Shown here one piece after another: positions 16,837-26,542 of a DNA stretch of 64,000 nt; the first letter of the stretch is position 1, and every line of letters begins with the position of its first letter. Source of the stretch: Bacteroidales bacterium UBA3810 (GTDB lineage Bacteria > Bacteroidota > Bacteroidia > Bacteroidales > Paludibacteraceae). The stretch spans positions 189,121 through 253,120 of the forward strand of contig DFEE01000006.1 in assembly GCA_002368645.1 (NCBI GenBank). The letters run 5' to 3'. The position numbers were made by a program, and so were the translations under genes. The notes beneath the pieces were generated by a model, which was not told where the DNA came from, did no database searches, and worked only from the letters and a program-made list of their open reading frames with translations.

Positions 16837-17868
16837 ATGATCCAAGATAAGGATAGATTATATTCTTGTCTGCGCCCGTATGTGGACTGGATTTTCCGCC
16901 ACTCCTTCAGGCGCTTCAAATACATCGGTAGGGAGAACATCCCTACCGATGGTGCTATCATCTTTGCGCCTAACCACGTGGACGCGCTCTGCGATGCTAT
17001 GGCGGTGCTTGGCATTGACCACGGGCAGAAGGTCTTTGTGGCGCGAGCAGATATATTCAAAAACCCCAAGGCGGCGAAGTTCCTTAACTGGCTTAAGATA
17101 ATGCCCATCAACCGTATGCGCGATGGCCAGGATGCGGTGCTACATAACGATGACACTATCAATAAGGCATTGGCGACGCTCCATGACCGCGTCCCGTTCT
17201 GTATCTTGCCGGAGGGAACACATCACCCCAAACATACGCTTTTGCCGCTACAAAAAGGCATTTTCCGTATCGCTTTGATGGCGTATCAACAGTTTGGGGC
17301 TGAGATGCCGATTTATATTGTGCCCGTTGGTCTTGAGTATGGCGATTATTTCCATCTCTGGGACACACTGATGGTCAATGTCGGCAAACCCATTTGTGTT
17401 AACGACTTTGTCAAGAACTACTATGCCTCTCTTCCTCAAGAAGAGGAACCCTCAGAGGGGCTTGACCCCAAGCTTATCTTGGCGCTCCGCGAGGAGTTGA
17501 CCCAACGCATGCGGGCACAGATTCTATGGGTGCCCGATGACGAACACTACGAAGAGAATTGGGCTGCACTCCGGGATAATCCCCGTCCGCCCTTTGATGA
17601 GTTCAAAAAGAAGAAAGTGCCGGCTTGGCTTAGGATATTGTTCTTGGTGCTGACCTTCCCCATTTTCGTACCGTGTGTTGCCTTGACATGGCCTTTCTGG
17701 GTCGTGTGGCTCATTATCCAACATAATGTAGAGGATCGCGCCTTCCATAACTCCGTACAGTATGGAGTGCAGGTCATCTTCTATACCCTGACGCTTTGTC
17801 TGACGATGCCGTTCTGGCATTTTGTAGAGGAATACCGCTACCAGATCCGCCAACTCCGCAATCGTTAA
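16837..17868 (+). CDS. PlsC-type acyltransferase (glycerophospholipid acyltransferase family)
   Basis: 343 residues. Membrane-associated acyltransferase of phospholipid synthesis. Motif I is NHVDALCDAM, that is H-x5-D rather than the common H-x4-D, a variant I associate with longer Bacteroidetes homologues; motif III is ILPEGTHHPKH and the region LPLQKGIFRIAL follows. The C-terminal part has two hydrophobic hairpins (about 270-300 and 312-332, LRILFLVLTFPIFVPCVALT and FYTLTLCLTMPFW). It starts 2 bases after gapA and is probably co-transcribed with it. Specific substrate (lysophosphatidate or other acyl acceptor) cannot be decided. Confidence 0.82.
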   Translation: MIQDKDRLYSCLRPYVDWIFRHSFRRFKYIGRENIPTDGAIIFAPNHVDALCDAMAVLGIDHGQKVFVARADIFKNPKAAKFLNWLKIMPINRMRDGQDAVLHNDDTINKALATLHDRVPFCILPEGTHHPKHTLLPLQKGIFRIALMAYQQFGAEMPIYIVPVGLEYGDYFHLWDTLMVNVGKPICVNDFVKNYYASLPQEEEPSEGLDPKLILALREELTQRMRAQILWVPDDEHYEENWAALRDNPRPPFDEFKKKKVPAWLRILFLVLTFPIFVPCVALTWPFWVVWLIIQHNVEDRAFHNSVQYGVQVIFYTLTLCLTMPFWHFVEEYRYQIRQLRNR

Positions 17869-18286
17869 TCCTCCGATTCCGCTGTTTTTATTCCTTCATA
17901 TTGGTTCCGGGGACCTTTGTCCCCCGTGTTCCTCATATCCCTGCCCCCGGGCTCCTTTGCTTCCTTCTCCTCCTCTGACCGGCTTCCCGGCATCCCGGTT
18001 TCCTGGTATCCCTGCTCCCCCATAATAAACACAAAACTACAACCTCTCTGGTTGTAGTTTGGAACGGGCGTGCCGATACGCCCGAAGTACCGCGAGTGGG
18101 ACTTCCTTCGTAAGTCCCGTCGCACCACTTGCAAATGCCGCATACAAAAAATGTACGTATGGCATTTTCTCCAATAAACACCAAACTACAACCTTTTCGG
18201 TTGTAGTTTGGAGAGGGAGTGTGGCACGAAAGTCCTTCGTTGAGCCTAATAAGGCTCGGGTTGACGAAGTGCCGATACGCCCGAAG
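17869..18286. repeat. Gene-free spacer with hairpins and a duplicated tRNA-Leu 3' end
   Basis: No credible gene. From 17955 to 18020 there is C-rich CCCGG/CCTGG low-complexity sequence. Two copies of a module follow: a hairpin with stem ACTACAACC-GGTTGTAGT (about 18036-18058 and 18187-18209) and, further on, an identical 34-bp block (18071-18104 and 18270-18303). The second 34-bp block runs into the 3' end of tRNA-Leu; the first is a detached duplicate of it. Confidence 0.8.
18071..18104. repeat. Detached copy of the tRNA-Leu 3' end (34-bp direct repeat)
   Basis: Identical over 34 bases to 18270-18303; 16 of those bases are the last 16 bases of the tRNA-Leu gene (acceptor and part of the T arm), the rest is sequence just downstream of it. 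Beyond the repeat the copies diverge, so the rest of the tRNA is missing here. Confidence 0.95.
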
Positions 18287-18372
18287 TACCGCGAGTGGGA
18301 CTTGAACCCACACAGCCATCACTGGCCAAAGGATTTTAAGTCCTTCGTGTCTACCGATTCCACCATCGCGGC
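18287..18372 (-). tRNA. tRNA-Leu (anticodon TAA)
   Basis: 86 nt, class II. Acceptor GCCGCGA pairs with TCGCGGT; anticodon stem AAGGA/TCCTT with loop CTTAAAA; long variable arm GGCCA-TGGCT; T arm GTGGG-TTCAAGT-CCCAC. CCA is not encoded. Confidence 0.97.
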
Positions 18373-18383
18373 ATAGACGGCTG

Positions 18384-18415
18384 CAAAAGTACAACAAATT
18401 TTTGACATGACCAAA
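18384..18415 (-). promoter_or_regulatory. Sigma-ABfr type promoter for tRNA-Leu
   Basis: Minus strand: TTTG (18412-18415), 20-base spacer, TACTTTTG (18384-18391), 11 bases before the mature 5' end. Confidence 0.85.
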
Positions 18416-18523
18416 TTTATTTTCACTTTTTTGCGCTTTATGACACTTTTAGTTACTTTTTATCCCTTCATGTCCCTATGCGGAACTCTCCTGCCATATC
18501 GGTTTCGCTCCCTATCAACTACA

Positions 18524-18566
18524 AGAGCATTACCAGAGCACTACCAGAGCATTACCGGAGCACTTG
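18524..18566. repeat. 11-bp tandem repeat (agagcattacc type)
   Basis: Three complete 11-base units starting AGAGCATTACC (18524-18534, 18535-18545, 18546-18556) and a partial fourth, in the spacer between tRNA-Leu and the small anchored protein gene. Confidence 0.9.
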
Positions 18567-18598
18567 TATAGTTCCGTTATCTATACCTTCCTGGCACC

Positions 18599-18937
18599 TT
18601 ACTCGCGCTGCCCCTTGCGGCGGCGGAGCACTACTGCCCCGCCGACAGCCGCAAAAGTGAGTAACGCCCACACAGAGCCGATAGGAGAAGTAGTATCCTC
18701 AGTATGTCCCGGGTCATCGGTTCCTTCTTTGCTTTTACGCGCATTGGCACCACGAGGAGGTGCATACGTCGTAGAAGCCATTGCTTCCGGAGCCTGCGCG
18801 CCTACCGGAGTTACCTGTGAGGAGTATGCGCTACCGCTACCTTGCATAGCGGAGGTGGAGTTGAAATCTTGAGCCGCTGCGGGTACCGAGAACGCCACCA
18901 GCGCTCCCAGTACCAATATCTTCATGATGTTTTTCAT
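18599..18937 (-). CDS. Small secreted protein with C-terminal membrane anchor
   Basis: 112 residues from the ATG at 18937 (MKNIMKILVL); the frame is open a further 13 codons. Signal peptide ending near PAAAQ, then a low-complexity Ser/Ala/Gly/Pro/Thr-rich middle part, then PIGSVWALLTFAAVGGAVVL followed by RRRKGQRE. The arrangement Pro-Ile-Gly, hydrophobic helix, positive tail resembles C-terminal sorting or anchoring signals found on many small Bacteroidales exported proteins. It begins 44 bases after the giant surface protein gene stops and is probably its co-transcribed partner. Function unknown. Confidence 0.65.
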   Translation of the reverse strand: MKNIMKILVLGALVAFSVPAAAQDFNSTSAMQGSGSAYSSQVTPVGAQAPEAMASTTYAPPRGANARKSKEGTDDPGHTEDTTSPIGSVWALLTFAAVGGAVVLRRRKGQRE

Positions 18938-18981
18938 ATCAGTCATCTGTTTTTCAGTTATCATTCTAATCATCATTGCAC

Positions 18982-21900
18982 TTATTTAACCCGTTTACCC
19001 ATAGCGTCATAGATTACTCCGTCGCGCAGGATGTATAGTATTCCGTCACGGACAAACTTATGGGCTTTACCGTCTTTGATAGTACCGCCTTCAATGCCTT
19101 CAATATCGGTTGCAGAACTGCGCTCAATATTGATTTCCAGTGTGAAGCGGTCCTCAATAGTACCCTTAGGCAGTGCTACACTGTAGTCGCCAAGCGACAG
19201 GTCTGTGCGGGAACCGTCAAAGTTATCCACGAGCACTACTGTTCCGTCAAAGTCAGACGGCATTGAGAAACTGTAATTACCCGCCTTACTTACTTCCACG
19301 CCAACCGGAACAATATGGTTGTCAATGGACAATATATTAGCTGCTACATCATAATTGCCGGCTAACGTATAGATATTCACCGCTGCGCTATTGGGTGACA
19401 TATAGACATCCTCATTGAGGGCAAAGGTATCACAGGCATTCTCTTTCAAGTTCACAAAAGCGCGGTTAATCACCTCCTCATCATTGTTGAGGACTTGTAA
19501 CTCTACCTCATACTTTTTGGTGTCTGCAATGCGGCGGGCAGCAACCGATGAAGGAGTACTTCCCGTGAAGGTTACCGTTCCCGCATACTGCAACATATAG
19601 CTATACATCGTTTTGAAGTTGTAGCCGGCTGCACTTGCAATGCTATACCTGTTATTAGCTACATCATAGTCGTAGAAATAATAGAACGGACCATAGGAAC
19701 CTGTTTGGTTTCCGGTATTTTCAGGATAAGTGATAGTTGCAGAACTGGTCACACCGGTTGAATTTTGGAAGATAGGCACACCTATCAAGTTCCAGTTGGA
19801 GTCGGTGTATTTGTGGTTTAGTGTCCTTGTCTCTACGGTAAATTCTCGATCAATATTACAGGGCAGTGCTGTAACCTCAATACCCTTTGTGCTGCTGGCA
19901 ATCGCACCGACATTGCCGGCAGACGGGAAATAGAGATAGACGGAACTTTCTGCACTCTTATTCTCCCAGATTGCGCCCAAATCCCCGTTGAGATAATCAT
20001 TATCAAAGATTACGCAGTAGCCGACATTGGCTCTCATGACCTCATTTTGTTCCATATCCTTCCAGAATGTGGTAGTACCATCACCGCGGAAGAAGCCTCT
20101 TGCGGCGCGGTCAGCACCATCGTATTTCTGGATAACATATGCATCGCCATAGCGGGTGTTGAGACCGAATACATCACTTATATTGACGTCAAACGGGAAG
20201 GAAATCATGTACTTGAGCAACGGACGAGAGTCAGTTGTCCAAGAAGCGACGTGTCCTACCAATTCGTTGTAATCTAACTTGATAGCCCCATAGACTTTCT
20301 TGGTTGTCAACGAACCGCTACCGCTAAATGTAACGCTGGTGGCATCATCTTGCGCATGACGGACAAGTAGCATATCCACATCTTCTAACGCATCGCCGAT
20401 AGGTCCGCCTGGTGTCCATACAGTCATCAAACGATTTGTTTTAAAGTCAAAGACAGCAAGGATATCATATTGATTAGTTCCATCTCCTCCCATAATCTCC
20501 ATCCACGAGCTTTCACTACCTATTAAGTAGCGGTCAGCGGTAGACGTTTCTCCATTATAACGAGCTATCAAACTTACCTTTGCTCCTGGCTTTGCTTGTA
20601 ACTCAACTTGATATACCCAGTTACCGAGGTCGGAGAACAGCAATTCGTTAGCCTCCAAACTCTGACTCGGGTTGGCTGCAATTGCTGTGCCGTTTGCATT
20701 AAAAATATGCTCATTTGCTTTACCATGTAGAACCAAGAAACGCGTATTGCCGCTGCCTTGTGCGGATTTGAGGTACGCACGGCGCAAAGCATTGGTATTC
20801 TCGTTATAAGTAAAGCGTACGTTAGCTGATGCCGGTAGTGTTTTGTTGCCATCGCCACCGATGGTCGCATCACCTACCAAAATGCCACTGATATTCGGAC
20901 TATAGTCTGTTGCCACTGCATAAGTTATATCCATAGTGGTGCTCTCAATATAGCGGCAGTAATAGTGACTATATGGCGCTGACAATGTTTGCGTCAAAGA
21001 GTACTCCGACAGTGTCATGATATTGTTCGGACGATACTTGTACATATCCCAACCGCCATCAGAAGCCGCCGTGCGGATGTAGTAGTTGCCGGTGTATTTG
21101 TTCCAATAAGCACCGGTAGCTGCTGCGCTCCCGTCTTGCGTGATAATGAAGTTATATACTCCACTTTCTGAAACAGATGAAATATCTATCGTTGCATAAC
21201 TATTGTTCCAAGTAGAAACACCGCTTGCATTAATTCCTGTACATTTAGCAATCTTCAAAGAGCGACTTGATGCATCAGAAGAAGAGTGGATAAAGACAGA
21301 AATGGTATCTAATCCATTTGCTCTGCACTTGATAATCTCCGATTCGTATGTCTTTGCGCCATCTTTAGTGTAACTGTATATGACCTTATAGTCATCTTTC
21401 TTAAACGGATATTCAACAGATAACTTAACTTCGCCATCACCAAACGTAAAGTTAAATGTGTAGTCACCGGCAACAGTAGTTTTAATGCCGGCATTTCCTG
21501 TCGTACTTGCAGCATCGAACGTCCAATTAGAACAATTGTCGTCAGTCATTGTTCCTGTATTTGAGAACTGTGAACTATACGTATTAGAAGTCGCACAATG
21601 CTTAAATAACTTGAAGAAATAAGTGGTATTGGCACTTAAACCACGAATTGTATAAGTATAAGTTGTGCCGGATGCAGTTTCCTTAGCAATATAATGGTCG
21701 GCAGCCCAAGCATCCCAACTTCCTTTCAATGAATATCCGGCTTCTACATTATTGTATCGTACCCAATAACCGTTTTTGTAGCGATAGTTAGTTACATCAT
21801 CGCCAGACTTATCAACAACTTGGTCTGTACTATAATAAGTTGTTCCCGCCGCACCATTTCCGGCATTTAATGTAAACTTATTAGGATCATTAGGAACAGG

Positions 21901-24900
21901 GACAAACATTGTTGCATCCGAATCAAAGTCACGACGGAACACTGCCTGACCTTTGTTGAAGTTATTATAGTTAACTTGTTGTTCATTATAAAAGACTATA
22001 CTACCTTTCCAACTATTTAAGATTGCATCGGGTATATCGTCATAATAAATATCTGTTGTTCCAGCGACCAATGTCATTAGATGCGTTGTTTTGCCATTAT
22101 TTCCTGAGCCTTTACTTGGATCGCCACTATCCCAATATGCATCATAGGTGACATAAACTTTACTCCAACCGAGCGTGTTTTTGAAATAGACTTGTGCTTT
22201 TTGTACATAATGTGCGTAGAGGGTGTGATCGGAAGCAGTCTCAACAAGTGTCTCGTTAGTTACTTTTGTACCACCTGCAGATGAAGTGTACCAGCCGTCG
22301 AATATATATCCTGCCGGCGGAGTAACGGTTGCCAAAGTGCCATAGGCGGCACCCATAGTTACTTCTTTGCTCGTCGGAGTCAATCCACTTCCTCCGCGTG
22401 GGTTAAAGGTAACGGTATAGGTATTAGCAGTCCACTTGGCGTAGAGGGTAATGTCGTCTGAGTATGCCGTTGCGCCAAGAGAAGTCACAGCTCCTCCGGT
22501 GCACGCTGAAGTTGTGTACCAACCTCCGAAGGTGTAACCTGTCTTTGTGGCGGTATTCAAGTCGGTTGCAGTTCCATAAGTATGCGTCGTCGGATGTTCA
22601 GAAGGAGTATCTTCGTGAATTCCGCTGAATGACGCACCGCCTTCATCCAAATAGGTGATGTTATATACATCACGAATAGTAACACTTGCAGCAGTTGATT
22701 GCGTAGCCCTTGCCGTCATCGATGCCTCAGTAGACAAGATAATATCATCTATGTAAACAGTGGTATTTCCGTTTTCAAACAACGGCATAAAGAAATCAAC
22801 GCGTTCCGAACCATCCTTATAGTTATCATAGGTTAATTTGCACCATTGATTAGCAGAAAAACTATCTCCTGTTGTTAAATTACCTTTATAATTACTTACT
22901 TTCAATTCCGGTTTACCCGATTGTGCCGAATATTGACGCGTGTGAATGTAACGATAGTTATAGCCGGTCTTATCTGCATCTGTGGTTGTTAACCAATAAA
23001 GAGGAACATCCCACCAGTTAGTACCCTTGGTAAATGATTGCACTGTAGCACTGGCATTATTCGCTTGTATAGCCGGGTTAGCGACTTTGGCGTGACCACC
23101 ATTGTTATTAAACCATCCTCCACCACCGCTGAAGTCTTTTCCGTCCCAGTTTGCAAGTAATAATCCCGCAAACACCTTTGCCGTTACGCTATAGGTCGCT
23201 GCGTGAGATGCTGAGAAGGTCGCAGTATGAGTAGTGGAATAATCAGTACGATCTCCGATAGCACCCGTTGTTGCTACCACTTCGTACGTTGTACTATTGC
23301 TATTATCGGCCACGTAGAAAATCACAACCGGATTCGGTACATATTTCGATGTAACTGACATCGTGATATCAATCGGTGAACCTGCATAGTTCTGCGTAGT
23401 ATTCGGGGATAAAGTAATGGAACTCAACTCTGCTGCTTGATTTGTAACACTCAGGTTACCCACGGTACGTTCGGTAATCTTTGCATTGGAAGAGTTATAT
23501 ATCTCCACAACCCATGTCTGGTCATTAAGCATATTTACTTGGTCACAAGCCGCTTCAAAATTTTCCGTACCATCTCCCGAGATAGGTATATTGGTGAGAT
23601 TATTCTTGTCTCTGTAATAGCCTGCTCCTCCTTTAATCCTATAATACGCTCCATCCGGGATATTAGCATAAGTAAAGCTAATCTTCACCCATTCCCATGT
23701 TAGTATCGGGTTGTTCGTGAATGACGCAGCGCTGATAGTCGGTACAATAGCGGCCGATACCGTTATCGCTTGTGCTAAGTTTTGACTTCCTGCACAATAA
23801 TCACCTGTTGCGCTCCATGAAACAGCAGCTGTAATCGTAGCAGTACCAGCAGCGACATAAGTAATCACACCGTTGCTTACTGTAGCCACACCGTCGTCAC
23901 TCGATGTCCAAGTAATGCTCGGCGAACCTCCTGAAACCGCAGTTGTATTTACCACCGCTGTCATATCTTCGCCTGCTGTGCCATTCGCTGGCGCCGTTGT
24001 CCACGTTAATGAAGGAGCAGATACACATTTGCCGTCCAATGCTGTTCCATCCCATTTAGCATAAACGTCCGCTGTCGCAGTAATGTTATCTACTGCACGA
24101 CCACCACTGCGAGCTACAACTAAACTTTGCACCTCTGATACATTTGTGAAAGTATATTTACGCCAGTTCCCATCTATCGTAAAATCGCCGATATAATAAT
24201 GAACGGCATCTAAGGCGACAGAACCTACATATGGTGTTCCGAACAATTCAATTGAGTTAATCTGATCACTTGTACAACCGCCTACATAGATATAAACAGT
24301 GATATTCTTAGTCGCTACGAATTTACAATAGACTGTTGTATTTGCATCAAGACTAGAGATTGTATAAGTAGTTCCTCTGGATTGTAGTCTATTAGCCGGA
24401 GTACATTCGGCATCACTATACCAGCCTTCTACAGCATATCCGGAAGCAGGAGATGCTGTAAATGTAATCGTGTGTCCGGTAGGTATTGAACTACCGGAAC
24501 TTGTTGTTCCGGAGAAGTCTGCTACGGATACAGACAATGAGCTTGTTCCGTATGAACCTTGGCGACCATACGTTAACGTGTACAACTTCGAGAAGAAAGC
24601 GTACGTGGTTGTAGCCGCAGAGATATTATAACTATGTGTCGCTGTTGTAACAGAGGGAGTAGAACCAGTTCCCCATCCTTCAAAGTAATAACTGTCACTT
24701 AGCGAAGAATAGGAATGAGTAACCAGACCTGTAACAACAGTGCCATAAGTCGATTTATCCGAACCATCAGAAGATTTTGTACGGCTAATTGAAGATTGCG
24801 AGCTAGTTCCATTTCCACTCAAATACGTTCCTTGCAAACTAAGTGTTGCAGGATATGTGCCGGAAACTTCAGTATACGAAGTTCCTGTATCACGTTTTTT

Positions 24901-25734
24901 TGCGGACTGTGTAGCATTCAACTTTGGAATACTGCCATATCCGTCTTTATAGGTAATTGTAAATGCTTTGTTGTTAGTTGCAGAGGATGGCACACAATAG
25001 TAGGATGAACCACTATTCATATCATACTTGTCTTTATACGGAGCTACGTATTTTGCCGCGTCATCGTAACTTGCAGTGCCCCATGATCCGTTTGAATAGG
25101 TGGAATTGCTGGCATTGAAACCATAGTATGTTACGTCAGACCAATCATTAGCATCTTGTTTTACATATAAGAGTTTTGTGTTGCTAATACTGCTTAAAGC
25201 ATACACTTTGGAATGTGCGGTCGGTTCATCATGACCTATAACAAAGTATTTGTACGTGTTTGTCCAACCGGTTGTTGCATTATTGAAATAGATGTAGTTC
25301 GTCTTTGACACCTTGCTTATATTGTATGAAAACGATCCACTAGTCCATCCACTTAATCTAAAGCAGTTATTCGTGCCGTTATACGTCCCAGACGCTTCAT
25401 TGTATTTCGTGTCCGGATTATTATTCGCAGTTTGTTTAAAGTACAAAGTGATGCCTTGTGTGACTTCTTCATCTGATTTGTACAAATTTGTTGAGACATA
25501 ACTGAACTTGATGTTCTTTTTTTTACTAGAATCCCAAACATAGATACTATTACTATTCTGAGCCCAGTTAGCATTCTCTATATCTATGTAAAGAGTTGCC
25601 GTGGCTGCCCACATCTGTCCCACACCGAGGGTGAGGAAGAGGAATAGCATTGCCGCATAGTGTCCAAACCTTTGCGGTAAGTGTTTTTCATGGCTATCTA
25701 CCCATAGCCGTTTAATAAAGTTAAAGTTTTTCAT
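18982..25734 (-). CDS. Giant multi-domain surface protein with Big and InlB-type repeats
   Basis: About 2250 residues from the ATG at 25734 (MKNFNFIKRLWVDSHEKHLP); an ATG ten codons earlier overlaps the upstream gene. A positively charged N-terminal extension precedes the signal sequence (HYAAMLFLFLTLGVGQMWA). InlB/Listeria-Bacteroides-like repeats with GYxFxGWYT and LYAKW signatures occur at about 380-478 and 1018-1175. A Big_2-like Ig domain lies at about 575-658 (ITWTSSDDGVATVSNG). Segments at about 1180-1330 (VYFKNTLGWSKVYV, LKGSWDAW) resemble starch-binding CBM modules, with low certainty. The C terminus ends in a tail DGILYILRDGVIYDAMGKRVK found on many proteins of this lineage. Composition is Thr/Ser/Tyr/Asn-rich. 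Probably cell-surface adhesion or glycan binding; no catalytic domain recognised. Confidence 0.8.
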   Translation of the reverse strand: MKNFNFIKRLWVDSHEKHLPQRFGHYAAMLFLFLTLGVGQMWAATATLYIDIENANWAQNSNSIYVWDSSKKKNIKFSYVSTNLYKSDEEVTQGITLYFKQTANNNPDTKYNEASGTYNGTNNCFRLSGWTSGSFSYNISKVSKTNYIYFNNATTGWTNTYKYFVIGHDEPTAHSKVYALSSISNTKLLYVKQDANDWSDVTYYGFNASNSTYSNGSWGTASYDDAAKYVAPYKDKYDMNSGSSYYCVPSSATNNKAFTITYKDGYGSIPKLNATQSAKKRDTGTSYTEVSGTYPATLSLQGTYLSGNGTSSQSSISRTKSSDGSDKSTYGTVVTGLVTHSYSSLSDSYYFEGWGTGSTPSVTTATHSYNISAATTTYAFFSKLYTLTYGRQGSYGTSSLSVSVADFSGTTSSGSSIPTGHTITFTASPASGYAVEGWYSDAECTPANRLQSRGTTYTISSLDANTTVYCKFVATKNITVYIYVGGCTSDQINSIELFGTPYVGSVALDAVHYYIGDFTIDGNWRKYTFTNVSEVQSLVVARSGGRAVDNITATADVYAKWDGTALDGKCVSAPSLTWTTAPANGTAGEDMTAVVNTTAVSGGSPSITWTSSDDGVATVSNGVITYVAAGTATITAAVSWSATGDYCAGSQNLAQAITVSAAIVPTISAASFTNNPILTWEWVKISFTYANIPDGAYYRIKGGAGYYRDKNNLTNIPISGDGTENFEAACDQVNMLNDQTWVVEIYNSSNAKITERTVGNLSVTNQAAELSSITLSPNTTQNYAGSPIDITMSVTSKYVPNPVVIFYVADNSNSTTYEVVATTGAIGDRTDYSTTHTATFSASHAATYSVTAKVFAGLLLANWDGKDFSGGGGWFNNNGGHAKVANPAIQANNASATVQSFTKGTNWWDVPLYWLTTTDADKTGYNYRYIHTRQYSAQSGKPELKVSNYKGNLTTGDSFSANQWCKLTYDNYKDGSERVDFFMPLFENGNTTVYIDDIILSTEASMTARATQSTAASVTIRDVYNITYLDEGGASFSGIHEDTPSEHPTTHTYGTATDLNTATKTGYTFGGWYTTSACTGGAVTSLGATAYSDDITLYAKWTANTYTVTFNPRGGSGLTPTSKEVTMGAAYGTLATVTPPAGYIFDGWYTSSAGGTKVTNETLVETASDHTLYAHYVQKAQVYFKNTLGWSKVYVTYDAYWDSGDPSKGSGNNGKTTHLMTLVAGTTDIYYDDIPDAILNSWKGSIVFYNEQQVNYNNFNKGQAVFRRDFDSDATMFVPVPNDPNKFTLNAGNGAAGTTYYSTDQVVDKSGDDVTNYRYKNGYWVRYNNVEAGYSLKGSWDAWAADHYIAKETASGTTYTYTIRGLSANTTYFFKLFKHCATSNTYSSQFSNTGTMTDDNCSNWTFDAASTTGNAGIKTTVAGDYTFNFTFGDGEVKLSVEYPFKKDDYKVIYSYTKDGAKTYESEIIKCRANGLDTISVFIHSSSDASSRSLKIAKCTGINASGVSTWNNSYATIDISSVSESGVYNFIITQDGSAAATGAYWNKYTGNYYIRTAASDGGWDMYKYRPNNIMTLSEYSLTQTLSAPYSHYYCRYIESTTMDITYAVATDYSPNISGILVGDATIGGDGNKTLPASANVRFTYNENTNALRRAYLKSAQGSGNTRFLVLHGKANEHIFNANGTAIAANPSQSLEANELLFSDLGNWVYQVELQAKPGAKVSLIARYNGETSTADRYLIGSESSWMEIMGGDGTNQYDILAVFDFKTNRLMTVWTPGGPIGDALEDVDMLLVRHAQDDATSVTFSGSGSLTTKKVYGAIKLDYNELVGHVASWTTDSRPLLKYMISFPFDVNISDVFGLNTRYGDAYVIQKYDGADRAARGFFRGDGTTTFWKDMEQNEVMRANVGYCVIFDNDYLNGDLGAIWENKSAESSVYLYFPSAGNVGAIASSTKGIEVTALPCNIDREFTVETRTLNHKYTDSNWNLIGVPIFQNSTGVTSSATITYPENTGNQTGSYGPFYYFYDYDVANNRYSIASAAGYNFKTMYSYMLQYAGTVTFTGSTPSSVAARRIADTKKYEVELQVLNNDEEVINRAFVNLKENACDTFALNEDVYMSPNSAAVNIYTLAGNYDVAANILSIDNHIVPVGVEVSKAGNYSFSMPSDFDGTVVLVDNFDGSRTDLSLGDYSVALPKGTIEDRFTLEINIERSSATDIEGIEGGTIKDGKAHKFVRDGILYILRDGVIYDAMGKRVK

Positions 25735-25763
25735 AATATTGTTGTGTTTGATTAATAATATCA

Positions 25764-26129
25764 TTATTTATAAGGATTATTATCACTTATTTGAGGTATA
25801 AACCGTGTGCCGTCATAATCCAAGAATCGGGCGCAGATAGGACTTTGTGCACTCAAACTAAGGTCGTATTGATATGTGATGCAGCTAAATTTAACATCAT
25901 TGACCTGTGAAAGGATTTCGTTCTGCATTTCTCTTCTTAACCATTCATTAGCCTCATCAATCGCCTCCGGCCAAGTTATCTTGAAAGATATTAGGCATTC
26001 TTGAACTTGTTTGTCAGAGACATTCCACAACCCTTCTGCCCAAGCAAGCATCGCTTGACTGAGTTGTTTATAATTAGGGTGATCTGTTTCTAACCCGAAA
26101 TTAATTTGTATTGAATATTTATAATTCAT
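25764..26129 (-). CDS. Hypothetical protein
   Basis: 121 residues, MNYKYSIQINFGLETDHPNY. No signal peptide, membrane segment or recognised motif. Mixed alpha/beta character with a central Trp-rich helix region (AMLAWAEGLW, ITWPEAIDEANEWL). It ends 29 bases before the ATG of the giant surface protein and on the same strand, so they may share a transcript, but as a cytoplasmic protein it is not an obvious partner. No consensus promoter was found upstream. I do not recognise the family. Confidence 0.6.
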   Translation of the reverse strand: MNYKYSIQINFGLETDHPNYKQLSQAMLAWAEGLWNVSDKQVQECLISFKITWPEAIDEANEWLRREMQNEILSQVNDVKFSCITYQYDLSLSAQSPICARFLDYDGTRFIPQISDNNPYK

Positions 26130-26220
26130 TTTATCTCTTTTTATGTCTCTGTTTCTTCTTTATCTTATCCTCTATATAAGAGGGAGTCGGGCTTTGTCAA
26201 TATAGTAAAAAAGACTGCAT

Positions 26221-26257
26221 AAAAAAATCTGACAAGAAACTTCTGTTTCATGTCAGA
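26221..26257 (-). terminator. Intrinsic terminator after the small RelB-like gene
   Basis: Minus strand: stem TCTGACA/TGTCAGA extended by GAAAC/GTTTC across one mismatch, loop AGAA, then seven T. Lies in the 176-base spacer 26130-26305. Confidence 0.85.
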
Positions 26258-26305
26258 CTAAAAAATGAAAATTCTCTTATATACTAAAACAAGTCAGAAT
26301 GCGTT

Positions 26306-26515
26306 TTAAATGCCTAAGGATTGGCACATCTCATCCGCAGAGGCGAATTTCTCAATGCGACCATGCTTGATGTCGTCCATAGAACGCTCATAACTACTTT
26401 TGCGTACCCGAACTTTCGGAATGAGCTGCAAGTCAAGTTTCAAAGCCTCAAGATATTCCAACAAGGCTTTTCCGCTATTACTCCGCTCATTGATTGTTAA
26501 TGCATAAGTTGCCAT
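26306..26515 (-). CDS. Small RelB/antitoxin-like protein
   Basis: 69 residues from the ATG at 26515 (MATYALTINE). A ten-codon upstream extension runs into the promoter -7 box and is rejected. The pattern TINERSNSGKALLEYLEAL and the basic, Asp/Glu-rich rest look like small toxin-antitoxin antitoxins or DUF-type proteins of Bacteroidetes that are often encoded alone; no toxin gene is adjacent. It has its own promoter and terminator, so it is a stand-alone unit. Function is a guess. Confidence 0.6.
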   Translation of the reverse strand: MATYALTINERSNSGKALLEYLEALKLDLQLIPKVRVRKSSYERSMDDIKHGRIEKFASADEMCQSLGI

Positions 26516-26542
26516 AATTCTGTTGTTTTTTATTTGACGCTG

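Noticed and set aside
17933..18397. 154-residue minus-strand open frame
   Set aside because: It reads through tRNA-Leu and repeats; no coding character.
18524..18566. Possible CRISPR array at the 11-bp and other tandem repeats
   Set aside because: Units are contiguous, far too short and without spacers; no cas genes.
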